DNA of 64,000 nucleotides, taken from Okibacterium fritillariae (GTDB taxonomy: Bacteria; Actinomycetota; Actinomycetes; Actinomycetales; Microbacteriaceae). The stretch covers positions 1,550,001-1,614,000 of the forward strand of contig NZ_FUZP01000001.1 of NCBI RefSeq assembly GCF_900167575.1. The letters run 5' to 3'. The notes beneath the pieces were generated by a model. It was given only the letters and a program-made list of their open reading frames with translations. It was not told the DNA's origin and searched no databases. Positions 44,664 through 54,772 of the stretch are shown here, in pieces; position 1 is the first letter of the stretch, and the number at the start of each line of letters is the position of its first letter. The position numbers and the translations under genes are program-made.

Positions 44664-44831
44664 GGTGTGCCCTCCTGACTCGTGGGGATGGTCTCGCGTA
44701 CTTGCTATGTAACCACGCGCTTCTGGGAACGATCGGAGCCGTGCGGGGTATTTCGCTGTACGCGTAGATATCTTCGCCACCGTGGGTGTCATTGGATTGG
44801 ACGTCGGTGGTTCCACGTAGAGTTAACGCTT

Positions 44832-46910
44832 GTGAACTCCGACTATTCCGCCCGCCATCTCTCGGTCCTCGAAGGTCTCGAAGCGGTGCGCAAACGGCCC
44901 GGAATGTACATCGGTTCCACCGATTCCCGCGGCCTCATGCACTGCCTGTGGGAGATCATCGACAACTCTGTCGACGAAGCCCTCGGCGGTCACGGCGATC
45001 GCATCGACATCCGTCTCTACCCCGACGGCAGCGTCGAAGTGCGCGACACGGCTCGCGGCATCCCCGTCGACATCGAGCCCAAGACCGGGTTGACGGGTGT
45101 CGAGGTCGTGTTCACCAAGCTACACGCCGGCGGCAAGTTCGGCTCGGGGTCATACGCCTCGTCGGGTGGGCTGCACGGTGTCGGCGCATCCGTCGTCAAC
45201 GCGCTGTCCGAGCGCCTCGATGTCGAGGTCGACCGCAACGGCAAGACCTATGCCATGAGCTTCCACCGGGGCGAGCCCGGCATCTTCGCCGACAACGGCG
45301 AGCCCACACCCGATGCTCCCTTCACGCCGTTCGAGAACGGCAGCGAGCTGCGCGTCGTGGGCAAGGTGAAGCGCGGTGTCACGGGGTCGCGCATTCGCTA
45401 CTGGGCCGACCGTCAGATCTTTACCAAGGGCGCCGCGTTCAGCGTCGAAGACCTGCAGGCTCGCGCTCAGCAGACCGCGTTCCTCGTGCCCGGCCTCACG
45501 CTCATCATCGAAGACGAGCGCGCCGATGAGCCCATCCGCACCGAATACCGTTATGACGGCGGCATCTCCGAGTTCGTCGACTACCTCGCGGGTGACCAGC
45601 CCATCACCGACACCTGGCGTCTGACCGGCGATGGCACCTTCACTGAAACCGTGCCCGTTCTGAGCGACGGCGGGGCCATGGTGCCCACCGAGGTCGAGCG
45701 TCGCTGCGAGGTCGACATCGCGCTGCGCTGGGGCACCGGCTACGAGACCATCATGCGCTCCTTCGTCAACATCATCGCGACGCCCAAGGGTGGAACGCAC
45801 CAGGCGGGCTTCGACCAGGGGCTGCTCAAGTTCGTTCGCTCGCAGGTCGAGCTCAACGCTCGTCGCCTCAAGGCAGGCAACGACAAGGTCGAGAAAGACG
45901 ACGTGCTCGCCGGTCTCACGGCTGTGCTGACGGTGCGCTTGCCCGAACCGCAGTTCGAGGGGCAGACCAAAGAAGTGCTCGGCACGCCCGCCGTGCGCAG
46001 CATCGTCTCGAGCGTCGTGGCCAAGGCCATGAAAGAGCTGTTCGCCTCGCCGAAGCGCGACGACAAGGCGCAGACGGCCCTCGTGCTCGACAAGGTCGTG
46101 GCCGAGATGAAGTCGCGGCTGTCTGCTCGCGCGCACAAAGAGACGCAGCGACGCAAGAACGCGCTCGAGAACTCGTCGCTTCCGGCCAAGCTCGTCGACT
46201 GCCGATCGAGCGACGTCGCGCACAGCGAACTCTTCATCGTCGAGGGTGACTCGGCACTTGGCACGGCCAAGCTCGCCCGAGACAGCAACTTCCAGGCGCT
46301 GCTGCCCATCCGCGGCAAGATCCTCAACGTGCAGAAGGCCTCGGTGTCGGACATGTTGTCGAACAACGAGTGTGCCTCCATCATCCAGGTGCTCGGCGCC
46401 GGTTCGGGGCGGTCGTTCGACATCTCGCAGGCGCGCTACGGCAAGGTCATCCTGATGAGCGATGCCGATGTCGACGGCGCCCACATCCGCACGCTGCTAC
46501 TCACGCTCTTCTTCCGCTACATGCGGCCCATGATCGAAGAGGGTCGCGTTTTTGCCGCCGTGCCGCCGCTACACCGCGTCGTCGTGATGAACCCGGGGTC
46601 GAAGCCCAACGAGACGATCTACACCTATTCCGAGGCCGAGCTGGCCGGGGTGTTGGCGGGGCTCAAGCGCACGAACAAGCGCTACCAGGAGCCGATTCAG
46701 CGCTACAAGGGTCTCGGCGAGATGGATGCCGACCAGCTGGCGACGACCACCATGGATCGCTCGAACCGCACGCTCCGACGGGTGCAGGTGCAAGATGCCG
46801 AGATGGCCGGCAAGGTCTTCGAGCTGCTCATGGGCAACGAGGTGGCGCCGCGCAAGGAGTTCATCGTCGAGAGTTCGGATCGCTTGAACCGCGACAGCAT
46901 CGACGTCTAG
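44832..46910 (+). CDS. parE: DNA topoisomerase IV subunit B
   Basis: A 692-aa type IIA topoisomerase ATPase subunit. The GHKL site is in EIIDNSVDEALGG and RGIPVDI, and SSGGLHGVGASVVNAL forms the ATP lid. TOPRIM motifs are EGDSALG and SDADVDGAHIRTLLL. It is assigned ParE rather than GyrB because gyrB-gyrA are normally adjacent near oriC, while the separate, convergent pair near sigA is the topo IV locus known from Streptomyces. The GTG at 44832 (VNSDYSARHL) is the family start. Confidence 0.9.
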   Translation: MNSDYSARHLSVLEGLEAVRKRPGMYIGSTDSRGLMHCLWEIIDNSVDEALGGHGDRIDIRLYPDGSVEVRDTARGIPVDIEPKTGLTGVEVVFTKLHAGGKFGSGSYASSGGLHGVGASVVNALSERLDVEVDRNGKTYAMSFHRGEPGIFADNGEPTPDAPFTPFENGSELRVVGKVKRGVTGSRIRYWADRQIFTKGAAFSVEDLQARAQQTAFLVPGLTLIIEDERADEPIRTEYRYDGGISEFVDYLAGDQPITDTWRLTGDGTFTETVPVLSDGGAMVPTEVERRCEVDIALRWGTGYETIMRSFVNIIATPKGGTHQAGFDQGLLKFVRSQVELNARRLKAGNDKVEKDDVLAGLTAVLTVRLPEPQFEGQTKEVLGTPAVRSIVSSVVAKAMKELFASPKRDDKAQTALVLDKVVAEMKSRLSARAHKETQRRKNALENSSLPAKLVDCRSSDVAHSELFIVEGDSALGTAKLARDSNFQALLPIRGKILNVQKASVSDMLSNNECASIIQVLGAGSGRSFDISQARYGKVILMSDADVDGAHIRTLLLTLFFRYMRPMIEEGRVFAAVPPLHRVVVMNPGSKPNETIYTYSEAELAGVLAGLKRTNKRYQEPIQRYKGLGEMDADQLATTTMDRSNRTLRRVQVQDAEMAGKVFELLMGNEVAPRKEFIVESSDRLNRDSIDV

Positions 46911-47100
46911 CACCCGTAGGGGATCGGGGCGTTACGTTTACAGCGATCCGCCTCTGGCAGCTGTGCACGCTGTGCCGTTCCGCGACGAGCCCCGGAGTAG
47001 TTGCACCGGCGAGCAGTGAAGCGGAGTGATCATGCAGCGGAGCGGAGCGTCCGTGGAGCGGATCGTTCGTGTTTCGGTGAGCTCGGCAGCCACATCGACG

Positions 47101-47140
47101 TTGAGGGGCCGCCCACGAGCGAAAGCGGGCGGCCCCTCAA
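47101..47140. terminator. bidirectional hairpin terminator between parE and parC
   Basis: TTGAGGGGCCGCCC and GGGCGGCCCCTCAA form a perfect 14-bp stem around a 12-nt loop. The rest of the 267-nt gap shows nothing recognisable. Confidence 0.88.
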
Positions 47141-47177
47141 TATGCCTCCGGAAGAGTGCTCCTCGGGCGTGACTTTT

Positions 47178-49901
47178 TTAGAAAAGTGCAGCGTCGTCCG
47201 ACTCGCCGCCGTTGTCAGGCACGCTCGGGATGTCTGACGACGCCAAAGGCGTGTCGAGGGCTTCCTGGACGGATGCTTCAGAGCCGGCCCCGTCGACGGT
47301 CAAGGTGGTTCCGACGGCGCTCTCGGGCGATTCGCTGGGCGCCGATGGCGCCGAATCGGCGGTGTCCCGCTCGGCGGCGGTAAGCGGCACGGGGTCGGAT
47401 CCGGCCGCGAGGGCTCCCACGGCGTCGGCCGGGGTCGCAATGCTCGCACCGATGTAGCCCACGACGCCCTCGAGGAACTGACCCGACGCGTCGCGCTTGG
47501 CGAGGGCCTCGGGGAGCTTGCGCACGGCGCCGTCGGTGGCAACGGCCAAAGCCGGCTCGGGGCCGACCCAGGCCACGACGAGTGCATCCTCACCCTTCAG
47601 GAAGCGCTGCGCCCGCACGCCGCCGGTCGCGCGACCCTTGGCCGGGAACTCGTCGAAGGCGCTCACCTTGCCGCTGCCGGGGTCGGTGCCGGCCAGCGCG
47701 CTGGTGTTCGCAGCGACCGTCGCGACGACGGTGCGCGTCGTCTCGTCGGCCCGCACGACGTGGAACGAGAGGACCGAGGCGCCGGCACCGAGCTTGATGC
47801 CCGCCATGCCTCCGGCGGTGCGCCCCTGCGGGCGGACGGCGGAGGCGGCGAACCGCAAGAGCTGGGCGTCGCTCGTGACGAACACGAATTCATCCGTGTC
47901 GGTCGACGGGGCCGCCGCGACGACGACGTCTTTCGGCTTCAGCTGGATGATCTCGAACTCGGGTTTGTTCGGCCAGTCGCCCGGCGTGACGCGTTTGACC
48001 ACACCGGTCCGCGTGCCGAGGGCGATTGGTTTGGCCGAGTCGAGGGCCACGACCGCGAGCACGCGCTCCTTGGGCTGCAACGTGATGTAGTCGGCGATGC
48101 GCACGCCGGCGCCCAGTTGCACCGAGTTGGGCGGCACGACGGGCAGCTCGAGCGGCGAGAACCGGATGAGGCGGCCGAGGCTCGTCACGGCGCCCACCTC
48201 GGTGCGGCTCGACGTCTCGAGCATCGAGAGCACGGCGTCGTGTTTGCTGCGGCGCGGGGGAGCGGCGACGGGTTCGAGGCCACCCTCGCCGGGGTAGTCG
48301 ACGCGCACCATGCGCCCGGTCGCGCTCAGGTAGATGCGGCAGGGCGTGTCGGCGAGCTCGAGCACGGGCTGGTTCTTGCGCGACCCGGCCGAGGCGATAG
48401 ACGGCTTTGCGGCCGTCAGGAGGGTGCGTCGGGGTGTGCCGAATTGCTCGGCGACGGCCTCGAGCTCGTCGGACACGAGAGCGTGCAAGCGAGCCGTGCT
48501 GCCGAGGATCTCTTCGAGTTCGGCGATCTCGGCGAGCAGCTTGTCGCGCTCGGCCTCGAGTTCGATGCGAGAGAACTTGGTGAGTCGGCGCAGGCGCAGC
48601 TCGAGGATGTACTCGGCCTGCACCTGGCTGAGGTCGAATACGTCGATCAGCCGCGATCGCGCCTGGTCGCTGTCATCCGACGCGCGGATGACCTGGATGA
48701 CCTCGTCGATGTCGAGGATCGCGATGAGCAGACCCTCGACGAGGTGCAGGCGCTCCTTGCGCCGCGCCAGGCGGTAGGTCGAGCGGCGCGTGACCACCGA
48801 GATGCGGTGCTTCACATAAACCTCGAGCAGCTCGCGCAGGCCCAGCGTGCGCGGCCCGCCCTCGACGAGCGCGACGTTGTTGATCGAGAACGAGTCCTCG
48901 AGCGGCGTGTAGCGGTAGAGCTGTTCGAGCACGGCCTCGGGGCTGAAACCCGTCTTGATGCCGATGACGAGCTGCAGCCCGTTGGTGCGGTCGGTGAGGT
49001 CGGTGACGTCGGAGATGCCCGAGAGCTTCTTGTTGTTGACGCCGTCTTTGATTTTCTCGATGACCTTCTCGGGGCCGACGAGGTAGGGCAGCTCGGTGAC
49101 GATAATGCCCTGCTTGCGCGGCGTGATCGCCTCGATGCGCACGCGGGCTCGCGTCTTGAACGCTCCGCGGCCCGTGGCATAGGCGTCTCGGATGCCGTCG
49201 AGGCCGACGATCGTGCCACCGGTGGGCAGATCGGGGCCGGGCACGAACTCCATCAGATCGTCGAGCGAAGCATCCGGGTGTTCGAGCAGGTGGCGCGCGG
49301 CACCCACGACCTCGATGAGGTTGTGCGGGGCCATGTTGGTGGCCATGCCGACCGCGATGCCGCTCGCGCCGTTGACGAGGAGGTTGGGGTAGGCCGCCGG
49401 CAACACCTCGGGCTGCTGGAACTGGTTGTCGTAGTTAGGCACGAAGTCGACGACGTCTTCATCGAGGTCGGCCGTGAGCGCGAGCGCGGCGGCCTCGAGG
49501 CGCGCCTCGGTGTAGCGCGAGGCGGCCGGGCCGTCGTCGAGCGAGCCGAAGTTGCCGTGGCCGTCGACGAGCGGCACACGCAGGGTGAAGGGCTGGGCCA
49601 GGCGCACGAGGGCGTCGTAGATGGCGCTGTCGCCGTGCGGGTGCAGCTTTCCCATCACCTCGCCGACCACGCGGGCCGACTTCACGTGCCCACGGTCGGG
49701 CCGCAGTCCCATCTCGGTCATCTGATAGAGGATGCGGCGCTGCACGGGCTTGAGTCCGTCGCGGGCATCGGGCAGCGCGCGCGAATAGATGACCGAGTAG
49801 GCGTACTCGAGGAAGGACCCCTGCATTTCAGCCGAGACGTCGACGTCTTCGATGCGCTCGTTGATCGGGGCGGCGGGGGCGTTCTTATCGCTGCGGGGCA
49901 T
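47178..49901 (-). CDS. parC: DNA topoisomerase IV subunit A
   Basis: A 907-aa DNA breakage subunit. Catalytic Tyr130 is in [10 protein letters not shown], and the quinolone region [14 protein letters not shown] has the susceptible-type Ser92 and Asp96. The C-terminal beta-pinwheel (about residues 500-820) lacks a clear GyrA-box, consistent with ParC. The last 90 residues are Ser/Ala/Asp/Pro-rich and probably disordered. The ATG at 49901 ([11 protein letters not shown]) is used. Convergent with parE. Confidence 0.9.
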   Translation of the reverse strand: MPRSDKNAPAAPINERIEDVDVSAEMQGSFLEYAYSVIYSRALPDARDGLKPVQRRILYQMTEMGLRPDRGHVKSARVVGEVMGKLHPHGDSAIYDALVRLAQPFTLRVPLVDGHGNFGSLDDGPAASRYTEARLEAAALALTADLDEDVVDFVPNYDNQFQQPEVLPAAYPNLLVNGASGIAVGMATNMAPHNLIEVVGAARHLLEHPDASLDDLMEFVPGPDLPTGGTIVGLDGIRDAYATGRGAFKTRARVRIEAITPRKQGIIVTELPYLVGPEKVIEKIKDGVNNKKLSGISDVTDLTDRTNGLQLVIGIKTGFSPEAVLEQLYRYTPLEDSFSINNVALVEGGPRTLGLRELLEVYVKHRISVVTRRSTYRLARRKERLHLVEGLLIAILDIDEVIQVIRASDDSDQARSRLIDVFDLSQVQAEYILELRLRRLTKFSRIELEAERDKLLAEIAELEEILGSTARLHALVSDELEAVAEQFGTPRRTLLTAAKPSIASAGSRKNQPVLELADTPCRIYLSATGRMVRVDYPGEGGLEPVAAPPRRSKHDAVLSMLETSSRTEVGAVTSLGRLIRFSPLELPVVPPNSVQLGAGVRIADYITLQPKERVLAVVALDSAKPIALGTRTGVVKRVTPGDWPNKPEFEIIQLKPKDVVVAAAPSTDTDEFVFVTSDAQLLRFAASAVRPQGRTAGGMAGIKLGAGASVLSFHVVRADETTRTVVATVAANTSALAGTDPGSGKVSAFDEFPAKGRATGGVRAQRFLKGEDALVVAWVGPEPALAVATDGAVRKLPEALAKRDASGQFLEGVVGYIGASIATPADAVGALAAGSDPVPLTAAERDTADSAPSAPSESPESAVGTTLTVDGAGSEASVQEALDTPLASSDIPSVPDNGGESDDAALF

Positions 49902-49960
49902 ACGTGTTTTCTGACCTGGGTGGTGGTCCGGTTGCGGGCGACGGGAGGGTTCTCGCCTGG

Positions 49961-51118
49961 ATGTGCCAGACTTTCCCGGTGGCTTCAATCGTATCGATCC
50001 CGCCCGTTCGTCCGCGCAGCCTGACCGGTGTGCTGCCGGATTCGCTGGCCGCGATCGGGGGTGTCGCCAACCCGTCGGGCCTGCCCGCGGTCGATCACGT
50101 CGTCGTGGTCGTCGTCGATGGCCTCGGCTCGCGCTTGCTCTCGGCGCGGTCGGGTTATGCCCGCTTCCTCCGCTCGGCCCCCGACCGCACCATTTCGACG
50201 GTCTTCCCGACCACGACGGCGGCCGCGCTGACGTCCCTCACGACGGGTGCTGAACCCGGGCAACACGGCCTCGTCGGCTATCGGATGCTCGATGCCCGGC
50301 ACGATCGGCTGGTCAACGGCCTGACCGGCTGGGATGCCGGCATGGACCCCGAGACGTGGCAGCGCTGCCGCACGGTCTTCGAACAGGCGGGCGATGCGGA
50401 TGTCGCAGCCTTCGCCGTCGGCCCCGCCACGTTCGCGGGTTCGGGCTTCACCCGGGCAACCCTGCGCGGCGCGTCCTACGAGCCCGCCGACACGTTGCAC
50501 GCCCGCTTCGAACGCGCGGACGCCCTCACGCGGGCGAACAGCCGCTCACTCACCTACCTCTACGTGCCCGAACTCGACAAGATCTCGCACCAGCACGGCT
50601 GGGAGTCCGACCGCTGGACGGCAGCCCTCGAGGAGCTGGACGGCGAGATGCGACGTTTTGTCGCATCCGTCGGTCGGCGCGTCGGGGTCATCCTCACGGC
50701 CGACCACGGCTCGCTCGACGTTCCGCACGGGTCGCAGGTGCTGTTCGATCAGGCGCCCGAGCTGGTCGAGGGGGTGCGGCACGTGGGCGGGGAGCCGCGC
50801 TGCCTGCACCTCTACCTCGAACCCGGTGCGACGGCATCCGATCGGCTCGGCTTGGCGGATGTCTGGCGCGACTCGGAGGGGGAGCGCGCGTGGGTCTTCA
50901 GCCGCGACGAGGCGATTGCCCAGGGGCTCTTCGGCGAGGTGCACGACGATGTCCTGTCGCGCATCGGCGACGTGATCGTGGCGGCGCGCAAACGCATTGC
51001 GTACTACGACTCACGTCCGGCCGACCAGGCGGCACGGCGGATGATCGGGCAGCACGGTTCGCTGACCGACGAGGAACGCACCGTGCCGTTCATCCGCTTC
51101 GGCGCCTTCTCGGAGTAG
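49961..51118 (+). CDS. alkaline phosphatase superfamily protein (phosphodiesterase/pyrophosphatase-like)
   Basis: A 385-aa two-metal hydrolase of the nucleotide pyrophosphatase/phosphodiesterase type. Metal ligands are in [12 protein letters not shown] (Asp), [18 protein letters not shown] (nucleophile Thr), [13 protein letters not shown] (Asp, His) and LTADHGSLD (Asp, His). There is no signal peptide, so it is probably cytosolic. The substrate is unknown. The ATG at 49961 behind GGGAGGG is preferred over the GTG starts at 49904 and 49979. A conserved neighbour of sepH and parC in Microbacteriaceae. Confidence 0.85.
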   Translation: MCQTFPVASIVSIPPVRPRSLTGVLPDSLAAIGGVANPSGLPAVDHVVVVVVDGLGSRLLSARSGYARFLRSAPDRTISTVFPTTTAAALTSLTTGAEPGQHGLVGYRMLDARHDRLVNGLTGWDAGMDPETWQRCRTVFEQAGDADVAAFAVGPATFAGSGFTRATLRGASYEPADTLHARFERADALTRANSRSLTYLYVPELDKISHQHGWESDRWTAALEELDGEMRRFVASVGRRVGVILTADHGSLDVPHGSQVLFDQAPELVEGVRHVGGEPRCLHLYLEPGATASDRLGLADVWRDSEGERAWVFSRDEAIAQGLFGEVHDDVLSRIGDVIVAARKRIAYYDSRPADQAARRMIGQHGSLTDEERTVPFIRFGAFSE

Positions 51119-51215
51119 ACGCGCCGCGTCGCTGCTTCAGCCTCCCGGTCGCGTACCGCACGTCCGCTTTCGCAGCGCGTCAGCGACGCCCCGGGACGGC
51201 GGGCATGAGCGTTTC

Positions 51216-52550
51216 TCAGTCGTCGTCGGTGCGGGCGCCGAAGACGATCTCATCCCAGGATGGCATCGCCGTGCGGCCGCGCTTCGAGCCGCGAGCCGGT
51301 GTGATGGCCGGGGGCTTCTGATCATCATCTGAGCGCTTCGAGGCTGAACCGCCCGTCAGGGTGTCGAAATTCTCGAGCGGCACGTCGACGGGGCGCACGG
51401 GGCCACGGAACGGACCGTTGTCGTCGTGGGTCGCGGCCTCGGCGTCGCGCGGTCTGCGGTCACCGCGTTCGTTGCGGTCGCCCGCACGCTCACGCGACTC
51501 ATCGGAGCGCGGCGCGTCGCGCAGGCCCGACGGGTTCGACGCGCTGGCGGCACCGGCGGCGAAAGGCGAGTCGGAGAACGGTGAACCGCCGAAGGGCGCT
51601 GAGCCGCGCTCTCCCGACGGTTGCGCGGGCGGTCGCACGGCATCCGACGCGGTTGACGTTGACGCTTCGGGCTGCGGTGCGCGGGCGGCGGATTCACGTT
51701 CTCCACGGCGGCGGCGGAGGGCCTCGAGCAGGTCGGCGGTCTGATTCGACGGGCCGCCCTGGTCCTCGGCGCGGTTGATCGCGGCATCCGCGGCCTTCGA
51801 CGAGCTGCGGTGATGCGGTGCGACGTCCACGGGACCGATCTCGATCTGCGAGGCCGTGTCGTTGAGGTCGATGTCAGGGTCGGCGGCTGCGGCGGGAACG
51901 AAGGTGAACGCCCCGCTGTCGAAACGACTGTCGTCGGGCGAGGAAGACTCACGTTCTACGGCGCGCAGCTTCGGGATCAGTCCCTCGGCCGGCAAGGCGC
52001 CCTGGCGTGACAGCGTCACGGCCTCGGCGCCGAGCGGCGCGAGGGCGTTCTTCTTGGGCTCGAAGGTCCAGCGGGCGTCGTGCTCGACATCGGAGGCCGT
52101 GAACGACAGCTTGACGATCCAGCCGTTCTCGTCCTTCCAGCTCGTCCAGCGCTCGTCGCTCGCACCAAGGCTTTCGAGGCGCGCACGGATGGCGGACCCG
52201 AACGTCGGCTCCTCGTCATCCACACGGGGGTCGATGGCCGCGAGCACCGGAACGCTGAGGGCCGCTGCAACCATGTGCTCACGTTCGGCGACGATGGGGC
52301 CCTCGAAACGGCGCACGTAGTCGATCTCGGCGCCCGTGACATCCGCGACCTCTTCGGCCGACATGCCCGAGCGGATGTGAGCCTGGATCTCGCGAGGGCT
52401 CAGCTTCGGGGCATCGCCCGTCGCCTGTTTGCGCGCGCGGCGCACATGGGAGAGAAGGGACTCGTCGACGGCGAGGCGAAATTGCACCCCGTTGTCGGTG
52501 CTCGCGACGATGGCATTGCCGTCGACGCCGATGACAGTCAGTTCCTGCAT
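51216..52550 (-). CDS. sepH: cell division protein SepH
   Basis: A 444-aa protein. The N-terminal DUF3071 domain (about residues 1-170) is clear: MQELTVIGVDGNAIVAST, the helix-turn-helix-like LSPREIQAHIRSGMSAEEVADVTG, and WTSWKDENGWIVKLSF. In Streptomyces and mycobacteria SepH stimulates FtsZ assembly at the septum. The C-terminal 270 residues are Ser/Arg/Ala/Pro-rich, disordered, and end in RTAMPSWDEIVFGARTDDD, a conserved tail of the family. The ATG at 52550 is used; one two codons earlier is also possible. Confidence 0.93.
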   Translation of the reverse strand: MQELTVIGVDGNAIVASTDNGVQFRLAVDESLLSHVRRARKQATGDAPKLSPREIQAHIRSGMSAEEVADVTGAEIDYVRRFEGPIVAEREHMVAAALSVPVLAAIDPRVDDEEPTFGSAIRARLESLGASDERWTSWKDENGWIVKLSFTASDVEHDARWTFEPKKNALAPLGAEAVTLSRQGALPAEGLIPKLRAVERESSSPDDSRFDSGAFTFVPAAAADPDIDLNDTASQIEIGPVDVAPHHRSSSKAADAAINRAEDQGGPSNQTADLLEALRRRRGERESAARAPQPEASTSTASDAVRPPAQPSGERGSAPFGGSPFSDSPFAAGAASASNPSGLRDAPRSDESRERAGDRNERGDRRPRDAEAATHDDNGPFRGPVRPVDVPLENFDTLTGGSASKRSDDDQKPPAITPARGSKRGRTAMPSWDEIVFGARTDDD

Positions 52551-52751
52551 AATCATGTGCCTCCGAGGCTGAGATCAATTCACTCGATGGTCGCACGCCG
52601 AACCCCTGTAGACCGGGAATAACGCGGGCGTGCCGTGAGTTGAATGCAGCGACGAATCAGGGAGCCCAGTACTGGTTTGCTATTCGTTCATCTTTGATGC
52701 AAACTATCGCCGCCGGACACGGTCGGCGGACGAGAAAAGAAGTGGAAAACA

Positions 52752-53045
52752 ATGGCAACGGATTATGACGCACCCCGAAAGAGCGACGACGACTCTGAGT
52801 CGATCGAGGCCCTGAAGGAGCGTGTCCCCGACAAGCTGTCTGGAGCGGTCGACGTCGAAGACGCCGACAACCCGGGTGGCTTCGACCTTCCCGGCGCCGA
52901 CCTCTCCGACCTCGACCTCGATGTCGTCGTGCTGCCTCCCCAGGCAGACGAGTTCACGTGCGTGGAGTGCTTCCTCGTGAAGCACCGCTCGCTCATCGAC
53001 CACGAGACCAAGCTCGGCGCGATCTGCGTGGAGTGCGCCGCCTAA
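52752..53045 (+). CDS. DUF4193 protein
   Basis: A 97-aa acidic protein with MATDYDAPRKSDDD at the start and two Cys pairs (FTCVECF, AICVECAA) at the end, typical of DUF4193 (Rv2699c). It probably binds zinc. Function is unknown; it is a conserved actinobacterial protein of the sigA-dut region. The ATG follows GAAAAGAAG. A hairpin terminator follows. Confidence 0.92.
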   Translation: MATDYDAPRKSDDDSESIEALKERVPDKLSGAVDVEDADNPGGFDLPGADLSDLDLDVVVLPPQADEFTCVECFLVKHRSLIDHETKLGAICVECAA

Positions 53046-53058
53046 GCAGCAAGCCTGC

Positions 53059-53511
53059 TCAGACGCTTTCTGGCCGTCGCGATCCCTCGATCGCGGCGGC
53101 CAATTTTTGTGGCTCCCGCGTGGATACGAGCCAGTAGGGCGTCGGGTCGTTGTCGTCGAGCACGGGGATGCGGACGACCCCGGAAATCCATCCGCGGAAC
53201 AACATGTAGGCGCGAGCGTCGAGCTTGCGGCCACGCTGTAAAGCGGCGTCGGTTCCTGTGAATGCCTTGGGAGTCCCGACCAGGTCGAGGCTGATGCGGG
53301 CCCGGCCGGCGCGCAGCTCGCCGTCACCGACGCTGATGGTGGGCGCGCCCACGACGAACAGGGTGGTCATGCCGCCATAGAGAATCACCGCCGTGATGAC
53401 TCCGGCCACCCACGAGATGGGGGCGAGGACGAGGATGCTGGCGGGGATGACGAGCGCCGTCGAAATGTAGATCCAGGGGGCCGGCCAGAGCCGTTCGCGA
53501 TAAGGGGACAT
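53059..53511 (-). CDS. DUF3093 membrane protein
   Basis: A 150-aa protein with two N-terminal membrane helices (WIYISTALVIPASILVLAPI, VAGVITAVILYGGMTTLFVV) and a cytosolic domain ending in PYWLVSTREPQKLAAAI, the DUF3093 signature. Function is unknown. Divergent from dut; its 3' end overlaps the DUF4193 terminator. Confidence 0.9.
   Translation of the reverse strand: MSPYRERLWPAPWIYISTALVIPASILVLAPISWVAGVITAVILYGGMTTLFVVGAPTISVGDGELRAGRARISLDLVGTPKAFTGTDAALQRGRKLDARAYMLFRGWISGVVRIPVLDDNDPTPYWLVSTREPQKLAAAIEGSRRPESV
53071..53109 (+). terminator. hairpin terminator of the DUF4193 gene
   Basis: TGGCCGTCGCGATC and GATCGCGGCGGCCA form a 14-bp stem with one mismatch around CCTC, followed by ATTTTTG. 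It lies within the 3' end of the convergent DUF3093 gene. Confidence 0.85.
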
Positions 53512-53549
53512 GACTCACTTCGTTGATCGATCTGCACTACCCTCGATCT

Positions 53550-54038
53550 GTGACCGAAAGCGTTGACGTTCTTATTATCGCCCCCGAGGTTCCGCGCTAC
53601 GCCCATCCGGGTGACGCGGGCGCCGACCTGGTGTCCAGCGAGCACCTCGTTCTCGAGCCGGGCGAGCGCCGACTGGTCGGCACGGGAGTCTCCATCGCCC
53701 TGCCGGACGGCTTCGTCGCCTTCGTCGTGCCGCGCTCCGGCCTCGCCACCAAGCACGGCATCACCATCGTGAATTCGCCGGGCACGGTCGACGCCGGCTA
53801 CCGGGGCGAGATCAAGGTCACCCTGCTCAACACGGATGCGCGCGAGCCCTACGAGATCGCGGTCGGCGACCGCATCGCGCAGCTCATCGTCATGCCCGTC
53901 TCCCGGGCCACGTTCGTTCCCGTCGAGACGTTGCCGGGCAGTGCCCGCGGCGCCGGCGGCTTCGGTTCGACGGGCTACGACAGCGCCGCGGCATCCGACC
54001 CCACTTCTTCTGACACACCGACTGGAGCGAACGCATGA
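53550..54038 (+). CDS. dut: dUTP diphosphatase
   Basis: A 162-aa trimeric dUTPase, hydrolysing dUTP to dUMP. Motifs in order: HPGDAGADL (1), VPRSGLATKHGI (2), NSPGTVDAGYRGEIKV (3), VGDRIAQLIVMP (4) and the C-terminal RGAGGFGSTG (5). The GTG at 53550 (VTESVDVLIIAPEV) gives the usual length; an upstream in-frame ATG would overlap the divergent gene's control region. Its stop overlaps the next start (ATGA). Confidence 0.95.
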   Translation: MTESVDVLIIAPEVPRYAHPGDAGADLVSSEHLVLEPGERRLVGTGVSIALPDGFVAFVVPRSGLATKHGITIVNSPGTVDAGYRGEIKVTLLNTDAREPYEIAVGDRIAQLIVMPVSRATFVPVETLPGSARGAGGFGSTGYDSAAASDPTSSDTPTGANA

Positions 54039-54763
54039 AACTGCGCAAAGGCAAGAACAAAGAGGAACAGCCCGACACCGCCATCGAGACGGTCGACGCC
54101 GCCACGGCGGATGAGGCGTCGTCCGAGGTGACGACGGCCACTGGTGACGCGCTCGAAGCTCCCGCCGACGAGGAGACGGTTCTCGACACCACGAAGTCGG
54201 CACCCGACGACCGCGCCACCGAAGGCCCGCTCGACGAGAGCGAAGCCAACGCCGTGCGCCCCTACATCGACCTCGGGGGAGTGAAGATCCTTCCGCGGGA
54301 GGGGCTGAACCTGCGCCTCGAGATCGAGGAGTCGACCAAACGCATCGTGGCGGTGGGTCTCGACTACGCCGAATCCACCCTGCAGATCCAAGCCTTCGCG
54401 GCGCCCCGCTCGATCGGCCTGTGGAACGAGACGCGCGAGCAGATCGCCGAGCAGATCGGTTCTCAGGGCGGAACGGTCACCGAGCGTGAGGGTGGTCTCG
54501 GCTACGAGCTGCTCGCGGAGGTGCCCGTTCAGGTGCCCGCCGGTCAGCCGGCCGCCACCCGCATCGCCCGCTTCGTGGGCGTCGACGGACCCCGCTGGTT
54601 CCTGCGCGGCGTCATCGCCGGTGCCGGGGCGACGGATGCCGAGAAGGGCGCCCTCGTCGAGGAGCTCTTCCGCAGCGTCGTCGTCGTGCGCGGCGACACC
54701 CCCATGCCCCCGCGCGACCTCATTCCCCTGAAGATGCCCGCCGGCGCGGGTGAAGAGGCGTAG
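54035..54763 (+). CDS. DUF3710 protein
   Basis: A 242-aa protein with an acidic, disordered first 70 residues and the DUF3710 domain after YIDLGGVKILPREGLNLRLE (VQIQAFAAPRSIGLWNETREQI-type segment, WFLRGVIAG). Function is unknown; it is always near dut in Actinobacteria (Rv2696c). Translation is coupled to dut by a 4-nt overlap. Confidence 0.92.
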   Translation: MKLRKGKNKEEQPDTAIETVDAATADEASSEVTTATGDALEAPADEETVLDTTKSAPDDRATEGPLDESEANAVRPYIDLGGVKILPREGLNLRLEIEESTKRIVAVGLDYAESTLQIQAFAAPRSIGLWNETREQIAEQIGSQGGTVTEREGGLGYELLAEVPVQVPAGQPAATRIARFVGVDGPRWFLRGVIAGAGATDAEKGALVEELFRSVVVVRGDTPMPPRDLIPLKMPAGAGEEA

Positions 54764-54772
54764 AGCCTCGAC

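Noticed and set aside
44832-49901. Assignment of the topoisomerase pair as DNA gyrase
   Set aside because: The two genes are convergent and apart from dnaN/recF, and the A subunit lacks a clear GyrA-box. This fits the actinobacterial topo IV locus, although sequence alone cannot fully exclude gyrase.
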